NCBI GenBank assembly: GCA_013138705.1
Contig: WTCF01000172.1
Coordinates: 1-11,292, forward strand
Direction of reading: 5' to 3'
Source of the DNA: Deltaproteobacteria bacterium
GTDB lineage: Bacteria; Desulfobacterota; Dissulfuribacteria; Dissulfuribacterales; UBA3076
DNA: 11,292 bases
The translations under genes were made by a program, and so were the position numbers. Below the pieces are notes generated by a model, which ran no database searches, was not told where the DNA came from, and saw only the letters and a list, made by a program, of their open reading frames with translations. This document shows positions 1 through 7,880 of the stretch, in pieces (the stretch's first letter is position 1; the number at the start of each line of letters is the position of its first letter).

Positions 1-438
1 ACACACAACCAGCCACTTATCATCAGAGACGTGTCAACAGAGCCCCGGTTCAAGGAAAAGGAAATGGCCAAAAAGCTTGGCCTGGTATCCATGGTCAGCG
101 TGCCGCTTCAAGTAAAGGATGAAAAGGTAATCGGGGTACTCAACTGTTTTACAGCAGAACCTCATGAATTTTCAGACACAGAAGTTTATCTCATTACAGC
201 AGTTGCAAATCAGGCGGCAGTCGCGATTCTCAACACAGAGCTTATGGTAAAAACCAGGGTGATCAGAGAAGAACTGGAGACCCGCAAACTGGTGGAACGT
301 GCTAAAGAGGTCCTTATGCGCAGACGCAAAATGGACGGAAATGAGGCTTTTCGCTGGATTCAAAAGCGGAGCATGGACTCCCGCAAATCCATGCGTCATG
401 TGGCAGAGGCAGTTCTGCTTTCGGAGGAACTGGAATAG
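1..438 (+). CDS. GAF-ANTAR domain regulator, 5' end outside window
   Basis: The reading frame is open from the first base of the window, and the residues before the first GTG (THNQPLIIRD) look like the middle of a GAF domain, so the gene starts upstream and only its C-terminal ~145 residues are visible. The first ~75 residues match the end of a GAF sensory domain (a 'VPLQVKDEKVIGVLN' strand, then 'FSDTEVYLITAVANQAAVAI'). A helical linker leads into a C-terminal ANTAR domain: 'VERAKEVLMRRRKMDGNEAF', followed by a conserved 'SMDSRKSMRHVAEAVL' helix. ANTAR domains are known to bind RNA hairpins and prevent transcription termination, so this is probably a signal-responsive antiterminator acting in the cytoplasm. 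The ligand is unknown. A strong terminator-like hairpin about 110 bases downstream, ahead of the next gene, is a plausible but unproven target. Confidence 0.88.
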   Translation, partial: THNQPLIIRDVSTEPRFKEKEMAKKLGLVSMVSVPLQVKDEKVIGVLNCFTAEPHEFSDTEVYLITAVANQAAVAILNTELMVKTRVIREELETRKLVERAKEVLMRRRKMDGNEAFRWIQKRSMDSRKSMRHVAEAVLLSEELE

Positions 439-445
439 AAAAGCC

Positions 446-474
446 TTGACAAGATGGATTAGTACATCCTAAAT
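446..474 (+). promoter_or_regulatory. Possible sigma-70-type promoter
   Basis: A perfect TTGACA (446-451) is followed after 17 bases by CTAAAT (469-474), a weak -10 match. The pair lies 8 bases after the stop of the GAF-ANTAR gene. If used, it would start a transcript near 481, placing the palindrome at 487-500 and the hairpin at 546-583 inside a leader of about 170 bases before the glutamate-synthase-like gene. TATAGT at 531-536 is a better -10, but its upstream partner (TACAAA at 508-513) is poor. The call rests on motif matching alone. Confidence 0.35.
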
Positions 475-486
475 AGATCTCAGTTA

Positions 487-500
487 TTACAAATTTGTAA
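487..500. promoter_or_regulatory. Perfect 14-base palindrome, candidate operator
   Basis: TTACAAATTTGTAA is its own reverse complement and sits in the gap between the GAF-ANTAR gene and the FMN protein gene, just downstream of a candidate promoter. Short perfect palindromes in this position often bind dimeric repressors. No regulator for it can be named from the sequence, and AT-rich palindromes can occur by chance. Confidence 0.35.
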
Positions 501-545
501 GATTTCGTACAAAAGTGTAGGAAGCTATTTTATAGTATGGCTGAC

Positions 546-588
546 AAAGACGTCCGCCTCCCTTATGAGTGGTGGACGTCTTTTTTTT
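546..588 (+). terminator. Strong intrinsic terminator or attenuator
   Basis: Bases 546-558 (AAAGACGTCCGCC) pair with 571-583 (GGTGGACGTCTTT) to give a 13-bp stem with one G-T pair around a 12-base loop. The 3' arm runs into eight consecutive T (581-588). This is a textbook rho-independent terminator. It could end the GAF-ANTAR transcript, whose stop is ~108 bases upstream. Alternatively, if the promoter near 446 is real, it would act as an attenuator in the leader of the gene starting at 653. An antitermination-type ANTAR protein next door makes the second reading worth testing. Confidence 0.85.
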
Positions 589-652
589 GCGGTGGAAACT
601 ACAATTCTGCTGAAACTCTATACTCAATTTCTAAATAGGAGAATTTTCTGTT

Positions 653-2218
653 ATGTCATTTAGTAAACCCAATTACAGTGCTGCCACTCTTACAACAACA
701 CGTATGACACCAGCTCCCATATCAGGAATCTGTGTGACCTGTGTTGACGGTTGTGAGGGGCCTTGCGAGATAGGCAGGTCCGCCCTGAAAGGAAGGGAAG
801 TCATCTACCCTGCACCCTTTGGTACAATCACGGCAGGTTCTGAGAAGGATTACCCTGTAGATTTTTCCCATTTCAACATCCAGGGTACGGCTGTAGGTGC
901 TGTCGGTATTGAAGCCGATTCGGATAAAGCTACATTTCCGGCTGTGGATACGACTACTGCTGTTGGTGCTGATGGTAGCATCAAGATGAACTTCCCTGTC
1001 TTTACCGGCGCGGTGGGGTCAACGGATATTGCCCGAATAAATTGGGAAGACGTGGCCGTAGGAGCGGCCATATCAGGCGTGATGGTCGTTGCGGGAGAAA
1101 ACATCTGTGGCATGGATTCCAATGCGGAATTCAAGAATGGAAAGATTTCCAAGTCACCGGAGATGGAACGTCGCATCAATGCCTTCAACCAGTGGTATGA
1201 CGGTACTGGAGGTATCATTATTCAGGCAAACGTAGAAGATACCAGAATTGGTGTACCTGAATACGTGATTGAGAAGTTGGGAATTGAAATCTTTGAGCTG
1301 AAATGGGGCCAGGGTGCCAAGGATATTGGGGGCGAGGTCAAGTTACGTTCGATCGAGAGGGCCATGGAGCTCAAAAACAGGGGTTATATCGTGCTGCCGG
1401 ATCCGAGCAATCCGGCAGTCCAGGAAGCCTTTAAGGCAGGCGGCATTACAGAGTTTGAACGTCACTCACGTCTCGGCATGGTGGAAGAAGAGGCCTTTCA
1501 CAATTCTGTTAAGTATCTGCATTCCGTAGGCGCAAAATATGTGACTCTCAAGACTGGTGCATATCGTCCTGCTGATCTGGCCCGGGCCATAAAATATTCT
1601 TCAGATGCAAAGATCGATCTTCTCACAATAGACGGTGCAGGAGGCGGAACCGGCATGAGCCCCTGGCGTATGATGAATGAATGGGGTGTCCCGACAGTGC
1701 AACTGGAATGCCTGGCCTATCAGATGTGCCAACGATTGGCTGCCAAAGGGGCATATATCCCACCGATCGCCATTGCCGGCGGCCTGTCCCTGGAAGACCA
1801 TATCTTTAAGGCCATTGCCCTTGGAGCGCCCTATGTAAAGGCCATCTGCCTTGGACGGGCCATTTTTACAGCTGCCATGGTGGGAAAGACTCATGGCAAA
1901 CTGATGGCTGAAAAAATGGAGCTCGAAGGGGAAGATGTCGAAGACGGTTATATGCGTCTCTTTGCAGTTGGCGCGGAGTTGAAGGAGCGCTTCGGAAAAG
2001 ACTTTAGCAAGCTCCCTGCAGGGGCCATCGGTATGTATTCTTACATCGACAGGCTGAAACAGGGCCTTCAGCAGCTTATGGCAGGGGCAAGGAAATTTGC
2101 CATTCAATATATTGACCGTAACGATCTGATGACCCTGACCAAAGAGGCTGCGGAAGTTTCCGGAATTTCCCATGTCATGGACGCAGATGCAGAAGAGGTA
2201 GACAAGATTTTGGGCTAG
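653..2218 (+). CDS. FMN-binding glutamate synthase family protein, single domain
   Basis: The 521-residue product matches the FMN-binding domain of glutamate synthase (GltB C-terminal half type) without the glutaminase domain. The phosphate-binding region is clear at residues 325-337 (TIDGAGGGTGMSP), followed by the barrel end 'IAGGLSLEDHIFKAIALGA'. The usual GltB [3Fe-4S] cysteine motif is not visible. Instead there is an N-terminal cluster-like set, C27-x2-C30-x3-C34-x3-C38, that may bind an Fe-S centre. Such stand-alone proteins are common in strict anaerobes and archaea, and their true substrate is mostly unproven, so glutamate synthesis should not be assumed. The start is supported by AGGAGA at 637-642, ten bases before the ATG. 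The ferredoxin-like gene begins 63 bases downstream with no terminator between, so the two may be co-transcribed and act together. Confidence 0.87.
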   Translation: MSFSKPNYSAATLTTTRMTPAPISGICVTCVDGCEGPCEIGRSALKGREVIYPAPFGTITAGSEKDYPVDFSHFNIQGTAVGAVGIEADSDKATFPAVDTTTAVGADGSIKMNFPVFTGAVGSTDIARINWEDVAVGAAISGVMVVAGENICGMDSNAEFKNGKISKSPEMERRINAFNQWYDGTGGIIIQANVEDTRIGVPEYVIEKLGIEIFELKWGQGAKDIGGEVKLRSIERAMELKNRGYIVLPDPSNPAVQEAFKAGGITEFERHSRLGMVEEEAFHNSVKYLHSVGAKYVTLKTGAYRPADLARAIKYSSDAKIDLLTIDGAGGGTGMSPWRMMNEWGVPTVQLECLAYQMCQRLAAKGAYIPPIAIAGGLSLEDHIFKAIALGAPYVKAICLGRAIFTAAMVGKTHGKLMAEKMELEGEDVEDGYMRLFAVGAELKERFGKDFSKLPAGAIGMYSYIDRLKQGLQQLMAGARKFAIQYIDRNDLMTLTKEAAEVSGISHVMDADAEEVDKILG

Positions 2219-2281
2219 TATCCATTCGTAATTTTCACAATTGATATGCATGATTATACTTATTAAGGAGGTCAATATATC

Positions 2282-2491
2282 ATGATTAATGCAATATGTA
2301 AGCATAACTGCGCATCCTGTTTTGCGTTGCCGGTATGTGCGGTAGGTGCAATAATTGATCAGCAAGGTTCTATTTATGTAGATACTGACAAGTGCATCGG
2401 CTGTGGTTGTTGTCGTACTGTATGTATGACTTTTGCTCTTGATCAGGCCCTGAAAGAAAAGACAGTAGAGTGGCTCAGAGGCGCAGCATAA
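2282..2491 (+). CDS. Small ferredoxin-like Fe-S protein
   Basis: This 69-residue protein has two cysteine groups. The second is a standard [4Fe-4S] motif, C38-x2-C41-x2-C44-x3-C48, although the usual proline after the last cysteine is replaced by methionine and an additional cysteine sits at 43. The first group (C6, C10, C13, C19) has non-standard spacing, C-x3-C-x2-C-x5-C, so the nature of its cluster is uncertain. A very strong ribosome binding site, AAGGAGGT at 2265-2272, lies nine bases before the ATG and supports both start and expression. Position after the FMN glutamate-synthase-like gene suggests it feeds or drains electrons for that flavoprotein. It could also serve the AOR gene that starts 115 bases later. 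Confidence 0.8.
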   Translation: MINAICKHNCASCFALPVCAVGAIIDQQGSIYVDTDKCIGCGCCRTVCMTFALDQALKEKTVEWLRGAA

Positions 2492-2513
2492 TGTATTGAG
2501 TGCATAGAAAGCA

Positions 2514-2587
2514 GGTATGGGGGGTCAAACAGAGTCCCTATAGTCGACCATGCCTGATGATAAGCGTTTGGTGGCCCACACATCGGC
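2514..2587 (+). promoter_or_regulatory. Two mutually exclusive RNA stems before AOR gene
   Basis: The 115-base gap between the small ferredoxin and AOR holds two possible stems that share bases 2552-2554. Stem A pairs 2514-2520 (GGTATGG) with 2548-2554 (CCATGCC), 7 bp with one G-T. Stem B pairs 2552-2559 (GCCTGATG) with 2581-2587 (CATCGGC), 7 bp with a bulged T, and could hold a small inner GTG/CAC hairpin at 2571-2579. Only one can form at a time, and the stem B end is only 6 bases from the GGGAG ribosome site (2594-2598). A metal- or cofactor-responsive switch is conceivable ahead of a tungsten enzyme, but no known riboswitch class was recognised. No T-run terminator is present. Confidence 0.3.
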
Positions 2588-2606
2588 AAAGTTGGGAGAA
2601 TAGGAA

Positions 2607-4424
2607 ATGGATGGATGTATCGGTCGTTGTCTAAGGGTGAATCTGACCGAAGGAAAACACCGAATAGAGGAGATCGATCCGAAACTCCTTGAAAAGTTTC
2701 TAGGCGGACGCGGTCTTGGAGTAAAGGTCTTTACGGATGAGGTTGATCCTCAGACAGACCCCCTTTCTCCGGACAACAAGCTCATTTTTGCCTCGGGTCC
2801 GCTGGTCGGAACAGGGGCAATAACAGGGGCATCCTGCAATGTCATAACCAGGTCTTCATTAACCGGAACCCTGGCCTGCGCTAAGACCCGTGGGCATTTT
2901 GGCGCTGAGCTCAAATTCGCCGGATTCGACATGGTCATTATAGAGGGCAAGGCCGAAACACCGGTTATTCTCTCAATTATTGACGACAAAGTTAGAATAC
3001 TTCCTGCTCTGGAATACTGGGGACGTTCTACTGCTGAGACTGAAGACCTGTTTAAAAAGAACCTTGGTGATCCGTGGGTTGCGCGGGAGACATTTCTGGT
3101 ATCAATCGGCCCTGCAGGCGAACGGTTACTCCCATTGGCCAATGTTGTTAACGACCGTTATCTCTCTGTAGGAGGAGCCGGTACAGGTGCGGTTATGGGA
3201 TCCAAAAATCTCAAGGCCATAGCTGTGAAAGGCCAACACTCCCTGCATGTGGCAGACGGCAATCGATTTGTGCAGGTGGTCAATACCCTGATCAACAAGC
3301 TCAATAGCGCTCCTCTTGCCTCGCAATCCATGTCCCAGTGGGGAACCGCTTTCCTGGTGGGGTTGTGTTATCAAAAGGGGATACTGCCGCAGAACAATTT
3401 TCGCTGGGCGTCCCTCTCCTTGAAAAACATAGGTACCGAGGCATTAAACAGTGCTTTTGTTTTGAGAGCTCGTGGCTGTTTTGCGTGTCCTGTTGCATGT
3501 ATCAAGAAAACAGTTGTTAAACATCCAACTTATCAAGGAAAGGGCATGGTGCCCACCTATCTTGCAATCGGCGCTCTTGGGGTAAACTGCGGGATCAGCG
3601 ATCTTTCTGCAATCGGTATGGCGAGTATGCTGTGTGCTGAAATGGGACTCGATCCGGTTGCCGCGGGAGGAACCCTTGCCACTGCCATGGAATTGGTGGA
3701 AAAAAAGGTGCTTTCACCAGAGGAACTCAAGATTGACCTTCGCTTTGGCAATGCTGAGACACTGGTACAGGCGCTTCGGTTGATCGCCACGAAAAAAGGG
3801 CATGCCAAACGCTTGGGGCAAGGCGGAAAGGCCTTGGCTGAGTCCTCCGGAAGGCCGGATCTTTTTATGGGCGTAAAGGGTCTTTCTTTGGCACCGTTTG
3901 ATCCTCGCGCCATTCAGGGAATGGGGCTTCATTTTGCCACGAGCAACTACGGGCCTCATCACCTGTATGCCAATACTTTTTTTGATGAACTTCTCAATGT
4001 GCATGAGAATCTCGATCCGTGGGAAATTGAGGGAAAGCCGGGACTGGTCAAGCAATATCAGGACACCAGTGCTGTCATGGATTCCCTGGGCCTGTGCAAC
4101 TGGCCTCTGATGGGACTAAAATTTAATAATTATGTCCCACTCGTAAACAGTTGTCTTGGAACAAGTTACAAAGCAGATGATCTGCTCCTTATTGGGGAGA
4201 GGATATGGAACCTGGAAAGGGTGTTTAATCTGAGCGCAGGATTCAATAGCTCACACGACACCCTCCCTGACAGGTTTACCAAAGAACCCATTTCCGACGG
4301 GCCTGCTGAAGGACAGATCAGCCGGATAAGTGAAATGATTCCGGAATATTATCATCTGAGAGGGTGGAACGAGAAAGGCGAGCCTCCGCCGGAGACCCTG
4401 AAGGCATTGGAACTGGAGGAGTAA
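2607..4424 (+). CDS. aor: Aldehyde ferredoxin oxidoreductase (tungsten/molybdenum pterin)
   Basis: AOR-family enzymes interconvert aldehydes and carboxylates in the cytoplasm, using a bis-pterin tungsten (or molybdenum) centre and one [4Fe-4S] cluster. The 605-residue length is that of the classic archaeal enzyme. The N-terminal AOR domain runs to about residue 208 ('FLGGRGLGVKVF', 'TGASCNVITRSSLTGTLA', 'GHFGAELKFAGFDMVIIEGK', then 'GGAGTGAVMGSKNLKAIAV'). The cluster ligands are C291-x2-C294-x3-C298 plus the distant C497, which lies in the pterin-binding motif D492-S-L-G-L-C497. The start follows GGGAG at 2594-2598. The N-terminus does not resemble BamB, the AOR-family subunit of class II benzoyl-CoA reductase, so an aldehyde or carboxylate substrate is more likely. 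The Fe-S gene downstream follows 2 bases after the stop, indicating one operon with the Hdr/Nuo genes. The substrate cannot be read from sequence. Confidence 0.92.
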   Translation: MDGCIGRCLRVNLTEGKHRIEEIDPKLLEKFLGGRGLGVKVFTDEVDPQTDPLSPDNKLIFASGPLVGTGAITGASCNVITRSSLTGTLACAKTRGHFGAELKFAGFDMVIIEGKAETPVILSIIDDKVRILPALEYWGRSTAETEDLFKKNLGDPWVARETFLVSIGPAGERLLPLANVVNDRYLSVGGAGTGAVMGSKNLKAIAVKGQHSLHVADGNRFVQVVNTLINKLNSAPLASQSMSQWGTAFLVGLCYQKGILPQNNFRWASLSLKNIGTEALNSAFVLRARGCFACPVACIKKTVVKHPTYQGKGMVPTYLAIGALGVNCGISDLSAIGMASMLCAEMGLDPVAAGGTLATAMELVEKKVLSPEELKIDLRFGNAETLVQALRLIATKKGHAKRLGQGGKALAESSGRPDLFMGVKGLSLAPFDPRAIQGMGLHFATSNYGPHHLYANTFFDELLNVHENLDPWEIEGKPGLVKQYQDTSAVMDSLGLCNWPLMGLKFNNYVPLVNSCLGTSYKADDLLLIGERIWNLERVFNLSAGFNSSHDTLPDRFTKEPISDGPAEGQISRISEMIPEYYHLRGWNEKGEPPPETLKALELEE

Positions 4425-4426
4425 AA

Positions 4427-4801
4427 ATGCCGAGGATAAAAATTGATCATTCCAAGTGCACCGGCTGCAGGCATTGCGAGATCGCGTGCTCCCTGAATCA
4501 TGTGGCAAATACCGCGAATCCGAGGCGCGCTCGCATACGAGTGATGAAAGACGGGGATCAGTATTACCCTGTAATCGCCGGTCCTTTTGTAGATGCTGCC
4601 TGCACGTCAAAACAGACCATAGTAATAGGTGACCAGACCTATGACATGTGCGCTTTGTGCAGGGCATCGTGTCCGCAGAAACCGTATTTCATAGAGGCAG
4701 AAACCGGTATCCCCTTGAAATGTGATTTTTGCGGTATACCGCCGAGTCCATCCTGTGTGCGCTGGTGCAACACTGGGGCACTGGAACTGGTGGAAGATTA
4801 G
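4427..4801 (+). CDS. Multi-cluster 4Fe-4S electron-transfer protein (AOR partner)
   Basis: The 124-residue protein is of the HybA/DmsB/AorA-like ferredoxin kind. The first cluster motif is C11-x2-C14-x2-C17-x3-C21. Further cysteines occur in 'MCALCRASC' and in the C-terminal 'KCDFCG' / 'SCVRWC' region, enough for three or so clusters, with the later ones having irregular spacing. There is no signal peptide, so it is cytoplasmic. The ATG at 4427 is preferred over upstream in-frame starts because GGAGG at 4415-4419 lies seven bases before it and the upstream region is the end of the AOR gene. It starts 2 bases after the AOR stop and ends 14 bases before the HdrA-like gene, a position equivalent to BamC. 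It probably carries electrons between AOR and the HdrA-like flavoprotein. Confidence 0.87.
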   Translation: MPRIKIDHSKCTGCRHCEIACSLNHVANTANPRRARIRVMKDGDQYYPVIAGPFVDAACTSKQTIVIGDQTYDMCALCRASCPQKPYFIEAETGIPLKCDFCGIPPSPSCVRWCNTGALELVED

Positions 4802-4815
4802 GAGAGAGTATTCCA

Positions 4816-7800
4816 ATGAAAATTGATGCCTCCAGGGAGGATCTAATCGGCGCTGCAATGGTTGTCGGAGGCGGAATTGCCGGAATCCAGGCTGCTATGG
4901 ATCTGGCTGATGCCGGGTTTTATGTCTATCTGATCGAAAGATCATCAGCCATAGGCGGTATCATGGCAGGTCTGGACAAGACCTTTCCAACCAACGACTG
5001 TGCCATCTGAATACTCGCGCCCAAGTTGGTAGAGGCCGGTCGGTCTCCTAATATAGAAATCATTACAAACGCCGATATTCAAGAAGTCTCAGGTACTGCC
5101 GGGAATTTCAGTGTCAAGGTGCTGCGACGCCCCCGTTATGTGGATGAAACAAAGTGTACGGGTTGCGGGGTCTGCGCCCAATATTGCCCGGTTACTCTGC
5201 CTGATCCCTACAACCGGTACTTATCCCCCAAAAAGGCTATTGATATCCTTTATACTCAAGCCATACCTTCCACCTATTCCGTGCATCCTGATCATTGTCT
5301 GTTCCTGGACAGACAGGAGTGCAAGCAATGTACCCGTGCCTGTCAGACCGGGGCCATTGATTTTGACCAGAAGCCGGAGGTTACCGTCTACCATGTCGGT
5401 GCCATTATCCTGTCTACCGGCTTCAAGGAATATGACCCGGCCCGCATAAGTGCCTATCACTACAAGGACTCTCCCAATATCGTTACAGGTCTGGAATTTG
5501 AGCGCATATCAAGCGCTTCCGGTCCCTATATGGGGAAAATCCTGAGACCTTCGGATTTGGAAAAACCCGGGAAGCTCGCCTTTATTCAATGCGCAGGTTC
5601 CCGTGGCAGCACATCAGGCAACACGTATTGCTCGTCCGTGTGCTGCAAGTATGCTGTTAAAGATGCCATTGTGGCCCTGGAGCATGAGCCGGACCTGGAC
5701 ATTACGATATTTTTCATGGATATGCGAATGCACGGCAAGGGACTGGAGAGTTTCTATGAACGTGCAAAGGAATTGGGAATACATTTTATCCGGTCCAGGG
5801 TCTCCGAGATAAGACGTGATTCACAAACAGAAGACCTGATCCTGAAGTATGTCACTGAGGACGGCTCCTTACACCAGGACATATTTAATCTGATTGTGCT
5901 TCCCATGGGCCTGGAGGCCCCTGATGGGAACTTTACCCTGGCAAAGGCCGCGGCCATAGAACTAAATCCCCATGGTTTCTGCCGGACAGAGCTGTTTGAT
6001 CCGCTTTCCGCTTCCAGGGAGGGGATCTATGTTGCGGGTGGATTCCGGGGACCAATGCCCCTTCCTGACAGTGTCATGCAGGCCAGCGGGACCGCTGCGT
6101 GCGTGACCGAACTCCTTGCCCAAGCCCGCAACACACTCATATCGGAAAAGACATTTATTGAAGAGCGCCCTGTGGAACAGGAGCCTTTGAGGATCGGCGT
6201 GTTTGTATGTAATTGCGGCAAGAATATAGCAGGAGTAGTGGATGTGGAGGAGGTAAAAAAGTATGCTGCCACCCTTCCCGACGTGGTTATCAGCACTGAC
6301 AACCTCTATTCATGTTCTGAAGATACACAGACGTTGATCAAGGGAACAGTTGTCAATGAAAAACTCAACCGTGTTGTTGTGGCTGCCTGCACTCCCAGGA
6401 CTCATGAGCCGCTGTTTCAGGAAACCATTAGAGAGGCGGGATTGAACAGGTGCCTCGTGGAAATGGTAAATATCCGCGACCAGTGTTCCTGGGTGCATGC
6501 CCATAAAAAAGAGGAGGCCACACAAAAGTCAAAAGACCTGATTCGCATGGCTGTTGCAAAGGCCAGGTTGATCCAGCCTTTGGATGAATCGGTCATAGAC
6601 GTTATTCCAAAGGGCCTGGTTATCGGCGGTGGGCTTGCCGGTATGACCGCCGCGCTGTCACTGGCCAGGCAGGGTCTTGAATGTTATCTGGTTGAGAAAA
6701 CAGCCAAACTGGGGGGCAATCTCCATAATATCCATTACACACTGGAGGGAGAAAATCCGCAGGACTATCTCAAGCATATTGTTGATCAGGTCAGAAACCA
6801 CGGGCTTATTCAAATCTTTACAGAAGCCGGGATTGAGAGTGTCAATGGGTTTGTGGGCAATTTTCAGACAGTGATCAGTGCCGGACAGGGTCCTCAGAAA
6901 AGGACGGTTGAGCTTCAGCATGGGGCCATCATTCTGGCCACCGGTGCTATGACCTTCAGGCCGGATGAATATCTGTACGGGAAAAGCAGGCACGTAGTAT
7001 TGCAGCATGAATTGGAAGAAAAACTGGCATCCGGCAGTTTTGTTCCAACCGTAGATGATACGATTGTAATGATTCAATGTGTAGGTTCCAGGGATGACAG
7101 CCATATGTATTGCAGCAGTATCTGCTGCAGCATGGCAATAAAGAACGCGCTGAAGATCAAAGAAATCAATCCTTCTGCCAGTGTATATGTCCTTTACCGG
7201 GATATGGGGACATATGGATTTCATGAAGACTATTACACACAGGCCAGAGAGCAGGGGGTTGTATTCATCCGGTATGACAGGGACAACAAGCCTGAAGTAA
7301 CAGAAGTTGATGGAAGGTTGCGCATAACCATCAAGGACCTGCTCATTAACAATGATGTCGTAATCTATGCCGGTCTGCTGGCTTTAAGCACAGCGATCGT
7401 TCCACAGCGGGACGATACCTTGGAGCGTATACTGGCAGTACCGCGTTCAGCAGACGGGTTTTTACTGGAGTCACACGTCCAGTTGAAGCCTGTGGATTCA
7501 TACATTGACGGGATCTTCATATGCGGCATGGCGCATTTTCCAAAGCCGATCGACGAATCTATTGCCCAGGCCAAGGCAGCGGCATCCAAAGCAGGTATCC
7601 TGTTGGCAAGGGGCCATGTCAGGGTTGAGCCGATTGTATCGTCCTGTGATCCGGATAAGTGCATTGGCTGCGGTATCTGTGAGTATTTCTGCCCTTACAA
7701 TGCGATCAAGATGAAAAAGAAGGGCAAGCTCAAGAAAGCCGAAGTCATCGTTGCCGCGTGCAAGGGGTGCGGGGTTTGTGCTTCCTATTGTCCGGCCAGG

Positions 7801-7869
7801 GCCATCAGCATGGGGAGGTTTACAGATGAGCAGATTCTTGCCCAAATCGAGGCATTTGGGAGGAATTGA
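4816..7869 (+). CDS. hdrA: HdrA-like double-module flavo-iron-sulfur selenoprotein (Sec65)
   Basis: Reading UGA at 5008-5010 as selenocysteine joins two open segments into a 1017-residue protein. Sec65 falls in the HdrA motif '[19 protein letters not shown]', where relatives carry Cys or Sec. Module 1 (about 1-455) has an FAD-binding G18-x-G20-x2-G23, then an inserted ferredoxin with C114-x2-C117-x2-C120-x3-C124 and C161/C169/C172/C176. Module 2 begins with the HdrA start motif C465-N-C467-G, followed by '[15 protein letters not shown]', a second FAD motif G604-x-G606-x2-G609, and a C-terminal pair of [4Fe-4S] motifs from C944 ('[12 protein letters not shown]', '[12 protein letters not shown]'). 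Both modules share a 'QC-x-GSR...YCSS-x-CC' block (C259 and C755). HdrA carries the bifurcating FAD in heterodisulfide reductases, and BamE is the closest parallel in layout. AGGAGAG at 4800-4806 precedes the ATG. Splitting at 5010 would lose the first FAD site. Confidence 0.93.
5008..5047 (+). promoter_or_regulatory. Selenocysteine UGA and bacterial SECIS hairpin, HdrA gene
   Basis: UGA at 5008-5010 is followed by a perfect 6-bp hairpin: GAGGCC (5032-5037), loop GGUC (5038-5041), GGUCUC (5042-5047), with one G-U pair. The loop begins 27 bases after the UGA and has G in its first two positions, which fits the bacterial SECIS rules for SelB-directed insertion. GGUC also matches the loop core of the well-studied E. 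coli fdhF element. The flanking protein motif independently requires a Cys/Sec here. Confidence 0.85.
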
Positions 7870-7880
7870 GGGACGATATC

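Noticed and set aside
1601..2365. 254-residue open frame on the minus strand
   Set aside because: It lies opposite the clearly coding FMN protein gene and the start of the ferredoxin gene, and its translation has no recognisable domain; a shadow frame.
2539..2544. TATAGT as the -10 of a promoter for the AOR operon
   Set aside because: No acceptable -35 is found at 16-18 bases upstream, so a promoter here cannot be supported from sequence.
2492..2606. Molybdenum-cofactor riboswitch
   Set aside because: The gap is short and I could not match the conserved parts of that class; only simple alternative stems are supported.
2607..4424. AOR-type gene as BamB, the benzoyl-CoA reductase subunit
   Set aside because: Length and N-terminal motifs match canonical AOR better, and no benzoyl-CoA pathway enzyme is visible; the resemblance is in the neighbouring genes.
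5008..5010. HdrA-like gene as a pseudogene broken by a stop, with translation starting at 5026
   Set aside because: The frame continues unchanged, the site is a known Cys/Sec position in HdrA, a well-placed SECIS-type hairpin follows, and a start at 5026 would remove the FAD-binding motif.
6658..7224. 188-residue open frame on the minus strand
   Set aside because: It lies within the second HdrA module, whose conserved motifs are on the plus strand.
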